From Myxococcota bacterium (GTDB taxonomy: Bacteria > Myxococcota_A > UBA796 > UBA9615 > JAKLKC01), in NCBI GenBank assembly GCA_023150875.1, contig JAKLKC010000017.1, positions 1-64,000 on the forward strand: DNA of 64,000 nucleotides. The letters run 5' to 3'. Position 1 is the first letter of the stretch. The number at the start of each line of letters is the position of its first letter. This document shows, one piece after another, positions 10,101 through 16,964 of the stretch. Position numbers and translations under genes: made by a program. The notes under the pieces were generated by a model. It made no database searches, was not told the DNA's origin, and worked only from the letters and a program-made list of their open reading frames with translations.

Positions 10101-10182
10101 CGTCCTGGTCTCCGCCCGCCTGGCCGACCGCGGCGGGTCGAACGCCGGGGCGGCGTACGTCGTCCTGGGGACCTGCTTCTGA
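4138..10182 (+). CDS. giant lipoprotein with three FG-GAP beta-propellers and six MopE repeats
   Basis: 2014 residues. The N-terminus has a signal peptide ending in a lipobox (L-V-L-A-G-C), so it is predicted to be an exported lipoprotein. After about 240 residues come 14 FG-GAP units of the form A-G-D-V-N-G-D-G-Y-x-D-V-V-V-G-A, a fibronectin-like stretch (about residues 1105-1245), six MopE repeats (about 1280-1560) and seven more FG-GAP units to the end. Integrin-type propellers have seven blades, so the counts fit two propellers, then one. Each unit holds an acidic D-x-N-x-D-G calcium loop. Start chosen for the lipobox and the GTGAGGTG ribosome site. Likely role is surface adhesion or scaffolding; no catalytic motif seen. 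Transcription is from the promoter at 4052-4080. Confidence 0.9.
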   Translation: MPPRSLRQVAPLGFLVLAGCADVPGGLSEARPDADGAVGTTAARPEGGRYRPASGSGRVLQGFHPEQGLDVEFGSEGATATPRDGARGRGVPVRLGLRAFQVDDKGPQPGAVAPALAACAAVDGVAPRRICRSRVQYSRPGLTEWWEDRPDGLDHGFTFDPPEGAARATFDLSVRGATPVIQAGSRAAVLDVAGGTDLRYAGLRAWDALGRDLPARMESIAGGIRLAVDIAGAVGEVTVDPLLAVAAWTATGERAGAALGYSVAPAGDVNGDGYGDVIAGAYADSDGESGEGTVYLFLGTPAGLSATPAWTAESDEPGAWSGYSVASAGDVNGDGFSDVVVGAPAYESPLGAVGRVMVYHGGEDGLPEEADWTQDGTQVGGFFGGSVASAGDVNGDGFADLVVGARGMDNGQPDEGMAYVYLGSPMGLSPTAVWSRDGGTAGAAYGHAVSSAGDADGDGYGDLLVGAPGSSFPSPGEGRAYLYLGNPSGLASVAVWVRDGDQAGAAFGSSVAAAGDVDGDGYGDAVVGADGFTGGESSEGRAALYRGGASGLSATPDWTFEGDQAGAGAGASVASAGDVNGDGYADVVVGAPGYADGEAGEGRAWVFLGSAGGLGAAPSASVEPDQAGAGLGICVAGAGDVDGDGVGEVLIGAAGYDSGLADAGAVFLHAGETSSLDDAPAWTGTVGVAGNSFSLSAASAGDVNGDGYDDLVLGSAEYSNGEDNEGWAGVYLGAPEGFGAAPAWEVEGDDANSYLGKSVSGAGDVNGDGYADVVVGQDHGGDRVSGGRVLVFHGSASGLPSTPSWTATGDDYAQLGADVDSAGDVNGDGYGDVVVGATFSSPFGVGPGKAYVYLGSASGLETSPVWEASSGLTESWYGLGVAGAGDVNGDGYADVLVAAFGEDGDLPDQGAAYLYLGSPSGPESTPSWSVRGEGQGDILGLSMGSVGDVNGDGFGDVGVGVPRHSNGQSDEGRIDVHFGSPDGLSPAPDYTFESDEGGADLGYSVSGAGDVDGDGYGDIIAGAPFADGAESAVGRVYLILGAADGPAAAPDWTAEGDADHATMGLPVAGGMDANGDGYGDVAAGMYLEGVGPDKDGWIRAWLGNGADGTGPGLPLRPEARTPDGLAPIAPGLTSSSPSSFMAAMHSARLPVGVARARLQVEVKPMGTPFDGSGLAATGPFTSTGLGGIDLSETVAALEPGRGHHWRARVQRDPTQGGPVLWGPWVYGGVPGDPAGGHFFTSGPAAAWYEDGDGDGYGDPATAVLARGVPPDGRIADGSDCDDGDPEVNPGVAEVTCDGVDTDCSGSPAVSEQDQDGDGLAPCVGDCNDQSAAVYEGAMELCDDLDNDCDGEVGPEEMDGDGDGWTECGGDCDDADADFSPDAPEICDGADQDCDGVGDDVSDADLDGHTVCEGDCDDANRFARPGALERCNGFDDDCDGGVDEGFDPDGDGFTCGESWDCDPRDPAVHPGAAEVCNGLDDDCDFVADEGLVQVTWYLDADGDGHGDPTVSETLCEVGPPGYVLLSNDCDDTEPLAWIGAPETCDDGVDNDCDGDRDGCALEGDVGVASADAILVGEDPNDNAGYAVAPLDDLDGDGYADVVVSAPGDDGAGADSGAVYVFYGPVSGEIDLSLADAKIVGEASGDKAGWSVAGGSDTDGDGYLDLLVGAPQHDAGGADAGAAYLVRGPFLGAMSLSTAAAKLVGEDAGDKAGAAVALMDVTGDGVADAVVGAAFDDDRGTDAGAAYVVDGPLGGTVDLSTATGKLQGPDAGDQAGYSVAVVGDVDGDGVTDLAVGSPQDELGGTASGTAYIVRGPVTGRRSLGVVALARLVGEEASDQAGRSVAGAGDQDGDGLADVLVGAYQHDSIASNAGAAYVVLAPFSGTIDLSVADAKRTGALATDLAGILVAGAGDVDGDGVPDLLVGANQSDAGGSNAGAVYLLYGPVSGVATLSTADARFVGEAASDQLGYADGGSGAAAAGDVDGDGCTDVLVSARLADRGGSNAGAAYVVLGTCF

Positions 10183-10238
10183 CCTCGGTCCCGGCCCCGT
10201 GGGGGATCGCGGCGCCCAGGAGCGGCGAGGCCAGGGGA

Positions 10239-10267
10239 CTGGCACCGGCGGGGAGAGGGGGTAGAGT
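10239..10267 (+). promoter_or_regulatory. probable promoter of the gene at 10315
   Basis: -35 CTGGCA at 10239-10244, 17-base spacer, -10 TAGAGT at 10262-10267. It precedes the GGGAGGGAGGAGC ribosome site and the ATG at 10315. The form matches other promoters in the window. Confidence 0.35.
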
Positions 10268-10314
10268 TCGGGGCGACCATGGGCCCGCCGGCCGCCGGCG
10301 GGGAGGGAGGAGCG

Positions 10315-11010
10315 ATGCCCATGACCACCCGCCCCTGCAGCCACGACGAGCGCGACCAGATCGCGGGCGCGATGGACCGCTACCTCGCGCGGCCCGACGC
10401 CGATCCCCGGATCCGGGAGCTGGACGCCGACTTCTTCGCCGAGGCCCGGAGGGCGTTCCAGGCCGCACGGGAGTTCGAGCGGACGGCCCACTCCGCGTGG
10501 GAGGCCGCCGGCGAGGTCGCGGACGCCCGGGACGCCCAGTTCGAGCGGGACCTGTTCCTGCTCGCCGCCACCGTCCTGGACGCCCGGGGCGCCCCGCAGC
10601 CCGACCGGGTGGCGGAGATGCTCGGAGGGGTGCCGCCCACGGCGCTGGCGCGCCACACCTACCGCGAGGCCATCGCCCGCTCCGGGGACCTCCTGCGGGG
10701 CCTCGCCGCCCGCGGAGACCTCGCCTTCGACCCCGAGAAGGCCCGGGCCCTGGGGGCCAGCCGAGAGGTCCTGCTCGCCGGCGCCGTGGTGGAGGAGGAG
10801 GCCGACTCCGCCCGCCGCTCCGCCAGGGCGGCGCTGGACGAGGCGGCATCGACCTTCGACCGCTCCTGGGGCAAGGCCGTCCGGGCCATCCAGGCCGCCG
10901 TCGAAGAGAGCGTCTGGACCCCCGCGATCCCCCGCTTCGTCCGAGGCGCCGCCCCCGGCACACCCGTCCCCGAGCCCACCCCTGCCCGCAGCGGAGCCGG
11001 CCCCGTCTGA
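10315..11010 (+). CDS. uncharacterised helical cytoplasmic protein
   Basis: 231 residues, no signal peptide or membrane segment. ATG 10315 is chosen over an in-frame ATG at 10279 because a strong GGAGGGAGGAG site stands just before it. The sequence is rich in Ala, Arg, Glu and Asp with long stretches of amphipathic helix (A-R-R-A-F-Q-A-A-R-E-F-E-R and similar) and a Pro-rich tail of about 20 residues. I recognise no family. The next gene, a Nudix hydrolase, starts 110 bases downstream on the same strand, so the two may be co-transcribed, but this gives no clear hint of function. Confidence 0.7.
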   Translation: MPMTTRPCSHDERDQIAGAMDRYLARPDADPRIRELDADFFAEARRAFQAAREFERTAHSAWEAAGEVADARDAQFERDLFLLAATVLDARGAPQPDRVAEMLGGVPPTALARHTYREAIARSGDLLRGLAARGDLAFDPEKARALGASREVLLAGAVVEEEADSARRSARAALDEAASTFDRSWGKAVRAIQAAVEESVWTPAIPRFVRGAAPGTPVPEPTPARSGAGPV

Positions 11011-11120
11011 TCCTCCCGATCCGCCGGGGGCGGCGGGGCGAGGGCGGGGCGAGTGCCCCGGCGGAGGGGCTGTGCGCCGCGCCGCTGGGCTACCCTGCAT
11101 CCTCCCCCCGCGGAGTGGCC

Positions 11121-11798
11121 ATGGCTCCCCGCCCCTGTCCCACCCCCGGCGACGTCCGGGATGCCCTGGAGCGGCACGTCCTCCGCGACCTGTCGTCCCT
11201 CCTCTCCCCGGGGGACCGGCGGGACGCCCCCGTGCTCGTGCCCCTGCTCTGGGATCCGGAGCCCGTCGCCGTCGTCACCGTGCGGGCCGCCCACCTGCGG
11301 CTGCACGCGGGCGAGGTGTGCTTCCCCGGAGGGAGCCCCGAGCCCGGAGACACCGACGCCTTCTCCACCGCCGTCCGAGAGGCGCGGGAGGAGCTGGGGA
11401 TCGGAGGCGCGCGCCCCCTCGGCCGCCTCTCGGCCGTGCCGGTCTTCGCCTCCCCCTACCGGCTCGTGCCCCACGTCGCCGACCTCGCTCCCGGCCCCCT
11501 GCACCCCACGGACGGCGAGGTGGCTCGGGTGCTGAGGCTGCCCATCCGGGCCGTCCTGGAGGAGCCCCACCTGGACGGCGTCCCCTTCGTCGCCGCCGGG
11601 GAGCGGCTCCTGTCCCCCGTCTTCCTGCCCGAGGGGCACCGCATGTACGGCGCCACGGCCCACGTCTTCCACGAGCTGCTGGAGGTGATGGCGCCCCTGT
11701 ACGGGCTGCCCGTGCCTCCCCTCCGCCCCGGGCGCTTCGACTGGGCCGATCTCTTCGCTCGCCGTGGCGCGCGGGACCCGGGGCCGGAGCGCCGTTGA
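11121..11798 (+). CDS. Nudix hydrolase, CoA pyrophosphatase-like (NUDT7/NudL type)
   Basis: 225 residues, ATG after a GGAG site. The CoA-pyrophosphatase signature L-R-x-H-x-G-E-V-C-F-P-G-G is at about residues 59-71. The Nudix helix follows with D-T-D-A and R-E-A-R-E-E-L-G-I at 86-94, whose Glu residues bind the divalent metal. Enzymes of this group split CoA or acyl-CoA into 3',5'-ADP and phosphopantetheine, adjusting CoA pools. The family usually runs 190-230 residues, so this is full length. The substrate is inferred from the N-terminal signature and not proven. Convergent with the methyltransferase gene, 21 bases away. Confidence 0.88.
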   Translation: MAPRPCPTPGDVRDALERHVLRDLSSLLSPGDRRDAPVLVPLLWDPEPVAVVTVRAAHLRLHAGEVCFPGGSPEPGDTDAFSTAVREAREELGIGGARPLGRLSAVPVFASPYRLVPHVADLAPGPLHPTDGEVARVLRLPIRAVLEEPHLDGVPFVAAGERLLSPVFLPEGHRMYGATAHVFHELLEVMAPLYGLPVPPLRPGRFDWADLFARRGARDPGPERR

Positions 11799-11819
11799 CG
11801 GCACCACCCGCCACCGCCG

Positions 11820-12605
11820 TCAGGGGGTGGGACGGGGGCGGGTCACCAGGAAGTACTGGTAGGGGAGGAGGTCCAGCGCGGCGATGACTTCGAGGCCGGC
11901 GGCGTCGGCGTCGCGGCGGAACGCCTCTTCGGAGATCCGGCGGTCCACAGGCGGGCCGACGGGGGTCTCCCAGCCGTGGAAGTCGATGTTCACCAGCCGC
12001 CCGCCCGGCTTCAGGGAACGGATCAGGCGCCGCAGGTAGGCGGGCCCGTCCGGGAAGTGGTGGTAGGTGTCCACCACCAGGATCAGGTCGCACGAGGCCG
12101 CGGGGAGGAGGGGGTCGCCCGGGAGGGCCAGCACCGGGACCACGTTCCCGAGGCCCGACTCGGCGATCCGGGCGCGCAGGGCGGCCAGGATCTCCGGCTC
12201 CACGTCCACCGCGTAGACCGTCCCGGCGGTGCCCACCGCCCCCGCGGCGCGCAGCGCGAAGTAGCCGGGTCCTGCGCCGATGTCGCAGACCACCTGCCCG
12301 GGCTCCAGCGCCAGCGCGGAGATCACCTCGTCCGGCTTTTGCCACTGCGCCCGCTCGGGATCGGTCATGCGGGCGACGTAGGCGGCCAGGTCGCCGGGGT
12401 TGCCGTGCCGGCCGCCTTCGTGGGCCGGGCCGCCGTGGGCGGGGCCGCCGTGGGCCGCCTCGCCCCCCGCGTCCCCGTGGCGGGCGTGTTGCGTCTGCTC
12501 CGCGCCTGGGGGAGTGGAGGCCGGGCCGCCCCCGGCGCCACGCCCGCTGGCGCAGCCGCACGCGGCGATTACGGGGAGGGTGAGGATGACCGACGGCGGG
12601 CGCAT
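11820..12605 (-). CDS. class I SAM methyltransferase with lipoprotein signal
   Basis: 261 residues. ATG 12605 follows a CAGGAG site. Residues 1-16 read as a lipoprotein signal (hydrophobic stretch ending I-A-A-C, Cys16), followed by a His/Gly-rich linker (about 40-68, H-G-G-P-A-H-G-G-P-A-H). From about residue 80 there is a Rossmann methyltransferase: D-I-G-A-G-P-G-Y at 108-115 (SAM-binding motif I), Y-A-V-D-V-E-P-E (motif II) and V-V-D-T-Y-H-H-F further on. SAM is a cytoplasmic cofactor, so an exported form is odd. An internal ATG at residue 80 would give a cytoplasmic form but has no clear ribosome site. Substrate unknown; the His-rich linker may bind metal. Confidence 0.85.
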   Translation of the reverse strand: MRPPSVILTLPVIAACGCASGRGAGGGPASTPPGAEQTQHARHGDAGGEAAHGGPAHGGPAHEGGRHGNPGDLAAYVARMTDPERAQWQKPDEVISALALEPGQVVCDIGAGPGYFALRAAGAVGTAGTVYAVDVEPEILAALRARIAESGLGNVVPVLALPGDPLLPAASCDLILVVDTYHHFPDGPAYLRRLIRSLKPGGRLVNIDFHGWETPVGPPVDRRISEEAFRRDADAAGLEVIAALDLLPYQYFLVTRPRPTP

Positions 12606-12772
12606 GGGGACTCCTGTGGGGGGCGGCGCTCCCGGCGCGGTGGTTCCTCCCGCGCGGGGTGATGGGGGCGGCATGATAACCCGTTCCCCCCGAGGGGAAC
12701 GGCGGCCACGGGGACGCCCACGGCGGGAAGGGCGCGAACCCCCCGCCGTCGTGCTAACGTCACGGGATCGCC

Positions 12773-15490
12773 ATGCCCGCGCCACCCTCCCCGACCCGCA
12801 GCCCTCCCGGCCTCGCCGCCCTGCTCGCAGCCCTGCTCCTGGGCGGCTGCGACCCACCACCGTCGGATCCGGGGACGCCCCCCGGGGACGACGACTCCTC
12901 GCCCGCCGAGACGGGCGATGGGCTGTTCCTGCGGGGCTGCCCGGAGCCGGGGCGGGCGGCGGCGCGGGTGCTGGTGGACCCGGCGGAGCGGCCGTGGGGG
13001 CCCAACGGGCTTGCCGCGCCGGGGGACGTGCTGCTGGTCAACTCCGCGGCGGCGTTCGTGATCCAGTCCCCCGACGAGCCGAGGACCTACTACCACTACG
13101 GCGGGACCCCCATCGACGCCGTCGCCGTCCAGGGCTGCGAGCAGGCTGGCCCGGAGGTCTTCGACGAGATGGGGCTCGCCGTGGGGCGGCTGGACCTGGC
13201 GGAGTTCACGGGCAGCTCCCTCCACCAGTTCCGCGGTGACTCCGTGGAGATCGTCGACGACGGCAGCGGCGGCGGCCCGGCCGTGGTGGACGTCCACGGC
13301 ACCGACGACCGTTTCTGGCTGGTGGAGCTGACCCTGGTGCGGGAGGTCTACGAGTCGGGGGGACGGAAGGACCTGGGCGACCTGTACGGGCTCGACGTCA
13401 CCGTGCGGTACACGCTGGAGCCGGACTCGGCGGTCCTCCGGGCCGAGGTGTCCCTCTCGGGGCAGCCCGTCGTCGACGGCTTCATGGTCGGCGCGCTGGT
13501 TTTCCCCTCGGACCACACCCCCACCCACGCGTTCTCCGGCGGCGACCTGTCCATCGGGGGGTTCCGGATCGAGACCGGGGTGCCCTGGTTCGCCGCGGGC
13601 GCCGACGACGGGGCCAGCGCGGTGGCCATGCCCGGCGCCTCCATGGCGAGGGTCGGCGTCGCCGGAGTGACCGCCCTCATCGACGTCCAACACGCCCTGA
13701 CCCCCTTGGAAGTGTCCGGGGGCGCGGCCCCGGTCACGCCGTTCCTGGTGGCCGTGGGAGCCCTGGACGCGGCGAGCGCGTCGGCCGCGCTGGAGGCTCA
13801 TCTCGCCGAGCCCCTCCCGGGGCGGGAGGTGGGGTGGGCCGACGTCTCGGGGACCGTTGCGGATCCCTCGGGGGTCCCCGTCCCGGGGGCGACGGTGGTG
13901 GTGGCGTCCCAGGACGACGGGGGTTCGTGGCGGACGTTGGACCGGCTGGTCACCGCCGAGGACGGCTCCTTCCGGGGGCGGACCCTCGCCCTCGGCCCCT
14001 GGCGCCTCGCCGCCACCGCCGAGGGGCGGGACGGAGGGGCGGAGGTGGACGTTTCCCCCGGCCAGGGCGCGGTCGCGCTGGGGATCGGGGCCCGCGGGGA
14101 CCTGGTGGTGGAGGCCACCGACGGCGAGGGGGGGGAGCTGCCCGTGCGGGTGGAACTGGAACGGGACGACGGGCGCGTGGAGGTGCGGTACGTCGCCCCC
14201 GGCGGCGGGAGCGTGCCCCTGGCCCCGGGTCGCTGGACCGCCTACGCCAGCCGCGGCTACGAGCACGCCCTGGCCACCGCGGAGGTCACCGTCCCCGAGG
14301 GGGGCGCCGGGCAGCTCGAGGTGGCCCTGCCCCGCCTCGTGGACACCGCCGGTTGGGCGTCCATGGACAGCCACGTCCACGCCGAGCCCAGCGCCGACAG
14401 CACCACCCTCCCCGGGGACCGCATGCGGTCCGCCGCCGCGGCGGGGCTGGACGCGGTCATCACCACCGACCACGAGGCCATCGTCGACCTCTCCGCGGCG
14501 GTCTCCAAGGCGGGCCTCCAGGACCATCTGCTTGCGGTGCTCGGCAGCGAGGTCACCGCCACCGTCCCCGAGCACACCAACGCCTGGCCCTTCCCGTCCC
14601 GGGCCAAGCACCCCCGCGGCGAGCCGGTGGTCTGGTATGGGTTGGGGCTGGACGGGATCTTCCGAGCGGAGCGGGAGCGCGGGGCCCAGGTCGTCCAACT
14701 CAACCACTCCCGGGTGAACGGGGAGTGCGGGCTGCTCTGCATGCTGGACTGGGACCGCGTGTCGGAGTGGCCCGGGCTGGTGGATCCCACCGCCGTCGGC
14801 CTCCCCGAGGGCACCGAGATCTGGTCCTGGGACTTCGACAGCTTCGAGGTGATGAACGGGCTCCGGAGCCCCTTCCTGGTGGAGGGGGATCCGCGCCGCA
14901 CCGGGGCGTTCACGGACTGGCTGTCCTTCCACAACCTCGGCCACCGCGTCACCGGCGTCGCCGTCACCGACGTCCACGGGATCGACATCCCGGGGAGCCC
15001 ACGCACCTACGTCGCCGTGCCGGACGACGGGCCAGGCGGCTTCACCGCCGACGACCTGGCCCGGGGGGTCCTGGAGGGCGCCGCCGTGATCAGCGCCGGC
15101 GCCTTCGCCCGGGTCCTCGCGGGAGGGGCCGGCCCGGGAGGGCTGGCGACGGCGACGGGGGAATCCGTCGACCTGTGGATCCGGGTGGAGGCCCTGCCCC
15201 AGGTGGACGTCGCCCGGGTGGACGTCCTGGTGGACTGCGACGCCGCGCTCTCGCTGGCGGCGCCCTGGCCGGACGAAGTCGTGAAGCTGGACGAGACGGT
15301 GACGCTGGACCTGTCCCGGGACGCCTACGTGGTGGTGGTCGGCTTCGGCGCGGGGGCCATGCCCCGGGGCCTCGACGGCTACGACCCCGGGGAGGTGCCG
15401 CGCTTCGTTTCCAACCCGATCTTCGTCGACGTGGACGGGGACGGCGCGTGGACGGAGCCGGGGCCCAGGGCGTGCGGCTGGGAGCCCTGA
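12773..15490 (+). CDS. PHP-domain (CehA/McbA-like) metallohydrolase lipoprotein
   Basis: 905 residues. Signal peptide with lipobox L-L-G-G-C (Cys26), then an Asp/Pro-rich tether. The first ~360 residues form beta-rich exported domains. A carboxypeptidase-regulatory-like segment follows (G-T-V-A-D-P-S-G-V-P-V-P-G-A-T-V-V-V). The C-terminal half carries PHP-type metal motifs: M-D-S-H-V-H (His534, His536), I-T-T-D-H-E (566-568), Q-L-N-H-S-R and later D-V-H-G. These match CehA/McbA-family hydrolases, whose known members act on carbamates or phosphoester-like substrates. The real substrate here is unknown. It diverges from the methyltransferase gene across 167 bases. The next gene is convergent, 10 bases away. 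Confidence 0.85.
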   Translation: MPAPPSPTRSPPGLAALLAALLLGGCDPPPSDPGTPPGDDDSSPAETGDGLFLRGCPEPGRAAARVLVDPAERPWGPNGLAAPGDVLLVNSAAAFVIQSPDEPRTYYHYGGTPIDAVAVQGCEQAGPEVFDEMGLAVGRLDLAEFTGSSLHQFRGDSVEIVDDGSGGGPAVVDVHGTDDRFWLVELTLVREVYESGGRKDLGDLYGLDVTVRYTLEPDSAVLRAEVSLSGQPVVDGFMVGALVFPSDHTPTHAFSGGDLSIGGFRIETGVPWFAAGADDGASAVAMPGASMARVGVAGVTALIDVQHALTPLEVSGGAAPVTPFLVAVGALDAASASAALEAHLAEPLPGREVGWADVSGTVADPSGVPVPGATVVVASQDDGGSWRTLDRLVTAEDGSFRGRTLALGPWRLAATAEGRDGGAEVDVSPGQGAVALGIGARGDLVVEATDGEGGELPVRVELERDDGRVEVRYVAPGGGSVPLAPGRWTAYASRGYEHALATAEVTVPEGGAGQLEVALPRLVDTAGWASMDSHVHAEPSADSTTLPGDRMRSAAAAGLDAVITTDHEAIVDLSAAVSKAGLQDHLLAVLGSEVTATVPEHTNAWPFPSRAKHPRGEPVVWYGLGLDGIFRAERERGAQVVQLNHSRVNGECGLLCMLDWDRVSEWPGLVDPTAVGLPEGTEIWSWDFDSFEVMNGLRSPFLVEGDPRRTGAFTDWLSFHNLGHRVTGVAVTDVHGIDIPGSPRTYVAVPDDGPGGFTADDLARGVLEGAAVISAGAFARVLAGGAGPGGLATATGESVDLWIRVEALPQVDVARVDVLVDCDAALSLAAPWPDEVVKLDETVTLDLSRDAYVVVVGFGAGAMPRGLDGYDPGEVPRFVSNPIFVDVDGDGAWTEPGPRACGWEP

Positions 15491-15500
15491 GGGTGGGGGG

Positions 15501-16649
15501 TCAGGCGAAACGGGCCAGGGCGTCGTCGATCCCCCGGAGGTAGACCTCCCGGACGTCCCCCTCCACCGCCGAGTCGGGGCGCCAGGAGGCCACCAGCGGG
15601 CGCGCCTCCCGCAGCGCCTCCACCGCCCGGCGCCGGTCCCCGATCCCCCCGCGGGCGATGCCGTGGAGGGCGAGCAGCATCCCCACCTCCAGCGACTGGA
15701 GCGCCCCCGGCGCGGCGGCGACCAGGGACGACGCCTCGGTGAGGAGGGCGTCCAGTCGGTCGGACTCCAGGGGTGCCCCGAGGGACAGCTCCGCCACCAT
15801 CCCCTCCACGAGGAACGCGCGCCACGGGCCCGGGGGCCTCTCCTCCGCCGCCAGGGGCCGGGCGACCTCGCGGGCCCTCCGCAGGGACGCCTGCGCCGCG
15901 GGAGGGTCCCCCCCTCGCTCGCACACCAGCGCCAGGGCGCGCAGCGCGCGGGCGCGGAGCGCCGTGGTCTCGGGGGCCGAGGGGCCGCCACTCCCCCCTT
16001 CCAGCCGCGCCACCGCCGACTCCAGGGTGGCCCGGGCCTCGGTCGCCGCGCCCGCCTCGGCCTGGGCGAGCCCCAGCAGGACCGACGCGGCGGCGTGGGC
16101 GGGCTCCAGGCCCGGGTGCGCCGCCGCCGCCCTGCCCAGGGCGGCGAGGGCGGCGGCCATCGGGCGCAGGTCCCCGGCCTCCCCGTCCTCTCCGGCGGGG
16201 TCGTCGTTCCCCCGGGCGCGGTCACCGGCGAGCCCGTCCGGGAGTCCGAGCAGGGTCAGGGCGTCCGGCCCCGATCCGGCGCCTCCCAGCAGGAGGCGGG
16301 CCGCGCCGGCGGCGAGGCGGGTGGCGGCCACCGCCCCTTCGGCCTCCCCCGCCGCCGCTCGGGCGCGGGCCACCCGCATCGCGCCCAACAGCAGGTCGGT
16401 GGCGGCCCCGGTGTCCGCCGGCCGGCGGGACGTGCGCCGCTCCAGGCGGGGGAGGTCGGCGGCGACCCCGGCGGTGGCGTCCTCTCCGGCCGATCCGGGA
16501 GCTCCGAGTGCCTCCTTGAGGAGGGCGGCGAGGGGGCTCGGGAGGGTGGCGACCGCCGCGAAGCCCGCCGCGGTCCCGGACTCTCGTCCGCGGGCGCGGG
16601 CGGATCCCCAGGGTTCGGGAAGGACGGGCGGATCGCGTTCGGGGTGCAT
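15501..16649 (-). CDS. helical-repeat (TPR-like) protein of unknown function
   Basis: 382 residues, very rich in Ala, Leu, Arg and Glu. The second half reads as a chain of antiparallel helix pairs resembling degenerate TPRs (for example A-L-R-A-L-A-L-V-C-E-R-G-G-D and A-S-L-R-R-A-R-E-V-A). No signal peptide and no membrane helix. ATG follows GGAGGTCTGCCCC, a good ribosome site. A TACACT -10-like hexamer at 16681-16676 lies upstream, but I found no matching -35. No enzyme motif; probably a protein-interaction scaffold. I do not recognise a named family. Confidence 0.7.
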   Translation of the reverse strand: MHPERDPPVLPEPWGSARARGRESGTAAGFAAVATLPSPLAALLKEALGAPGSAGEDATAGVAADLPRLERRTSRRPADTGAATDLLLGAMRVARARAAAGEAEGAVAATRLAAGAARLLLGGAGSGPDALTLLGLPDGLAGDRARGNDDPAGEDGEAGDLRPMAAALAALGRAAAAHPGLEPAHAAASVLLGLAQAEAGAATEARATLESAVARLEGGSGGPSAPETTALRARALRALALVCERGGDPPAAQASLRRAREVARPLAAEERPPGPWRAFLVEGMVAELSLGAPLESDRLDALLTEASSLVAAAPGALQSLEVGMLLALHGIARGGIGDRRRAVEALREARPLVASWRPDSAVEGDVREVYLRGIDDALARFA

Positions 16650-16964
16650 GGGGCAGACCTCCGGACCCGAGATCGAGTGTAGCGCGTCCGGAACGCCCCC
16701 GTCGGGAATTTCGCGCCGTCGCCCTCCTTTGCGGATCCCGAGGGAAGCCCCCCCTTTCGCGGTCCGGGGGCGGGGGTTAACGCTTGACCGAAGTCATGAA
16801 TCGCTTCTTGCGCCTGTGAGCCCGACCGGGGAAGGACCCCGGCCGGGCGGGTGCCGCCACGCCGCGGCACGACCGCAGCCGCCGGCTGGGGCCGGGGGGG
16901 ACGGGTCGATGACAGACCCGGCCACCCGGCCGCCGGGACTGCGGAGATCGGGGGGAGGACATCC
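16650..16964. other. divergent intergenic region, no gene seen
   Basis: 315 bases between two divergent genes. It holds a TTGACC hexamer at 16784-16789 on the plus strand, without a convincing -10 at the right distance, and the TACACT hexamer noted for the minus-strand gene. A GGGGGGAGGAC ribosome site ends the region before the ATG at 16965. No RNA gene or repeat was recognised. Confidence 0.5.

Noticed and set aside
6217-11100. 1627-codon minus-strand open frame opposite the FG-GAP lipoprotein
   Set aside because: Antisense of a GC-rich repeated gene; no domain, and the plus strand has a clear lipobox and FG-GAP units.
16784-16812. Promoter TTGACC upstream of the 1029-residue protein gene
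   Set aside because: No acceptable -10 at 15-19 bases.
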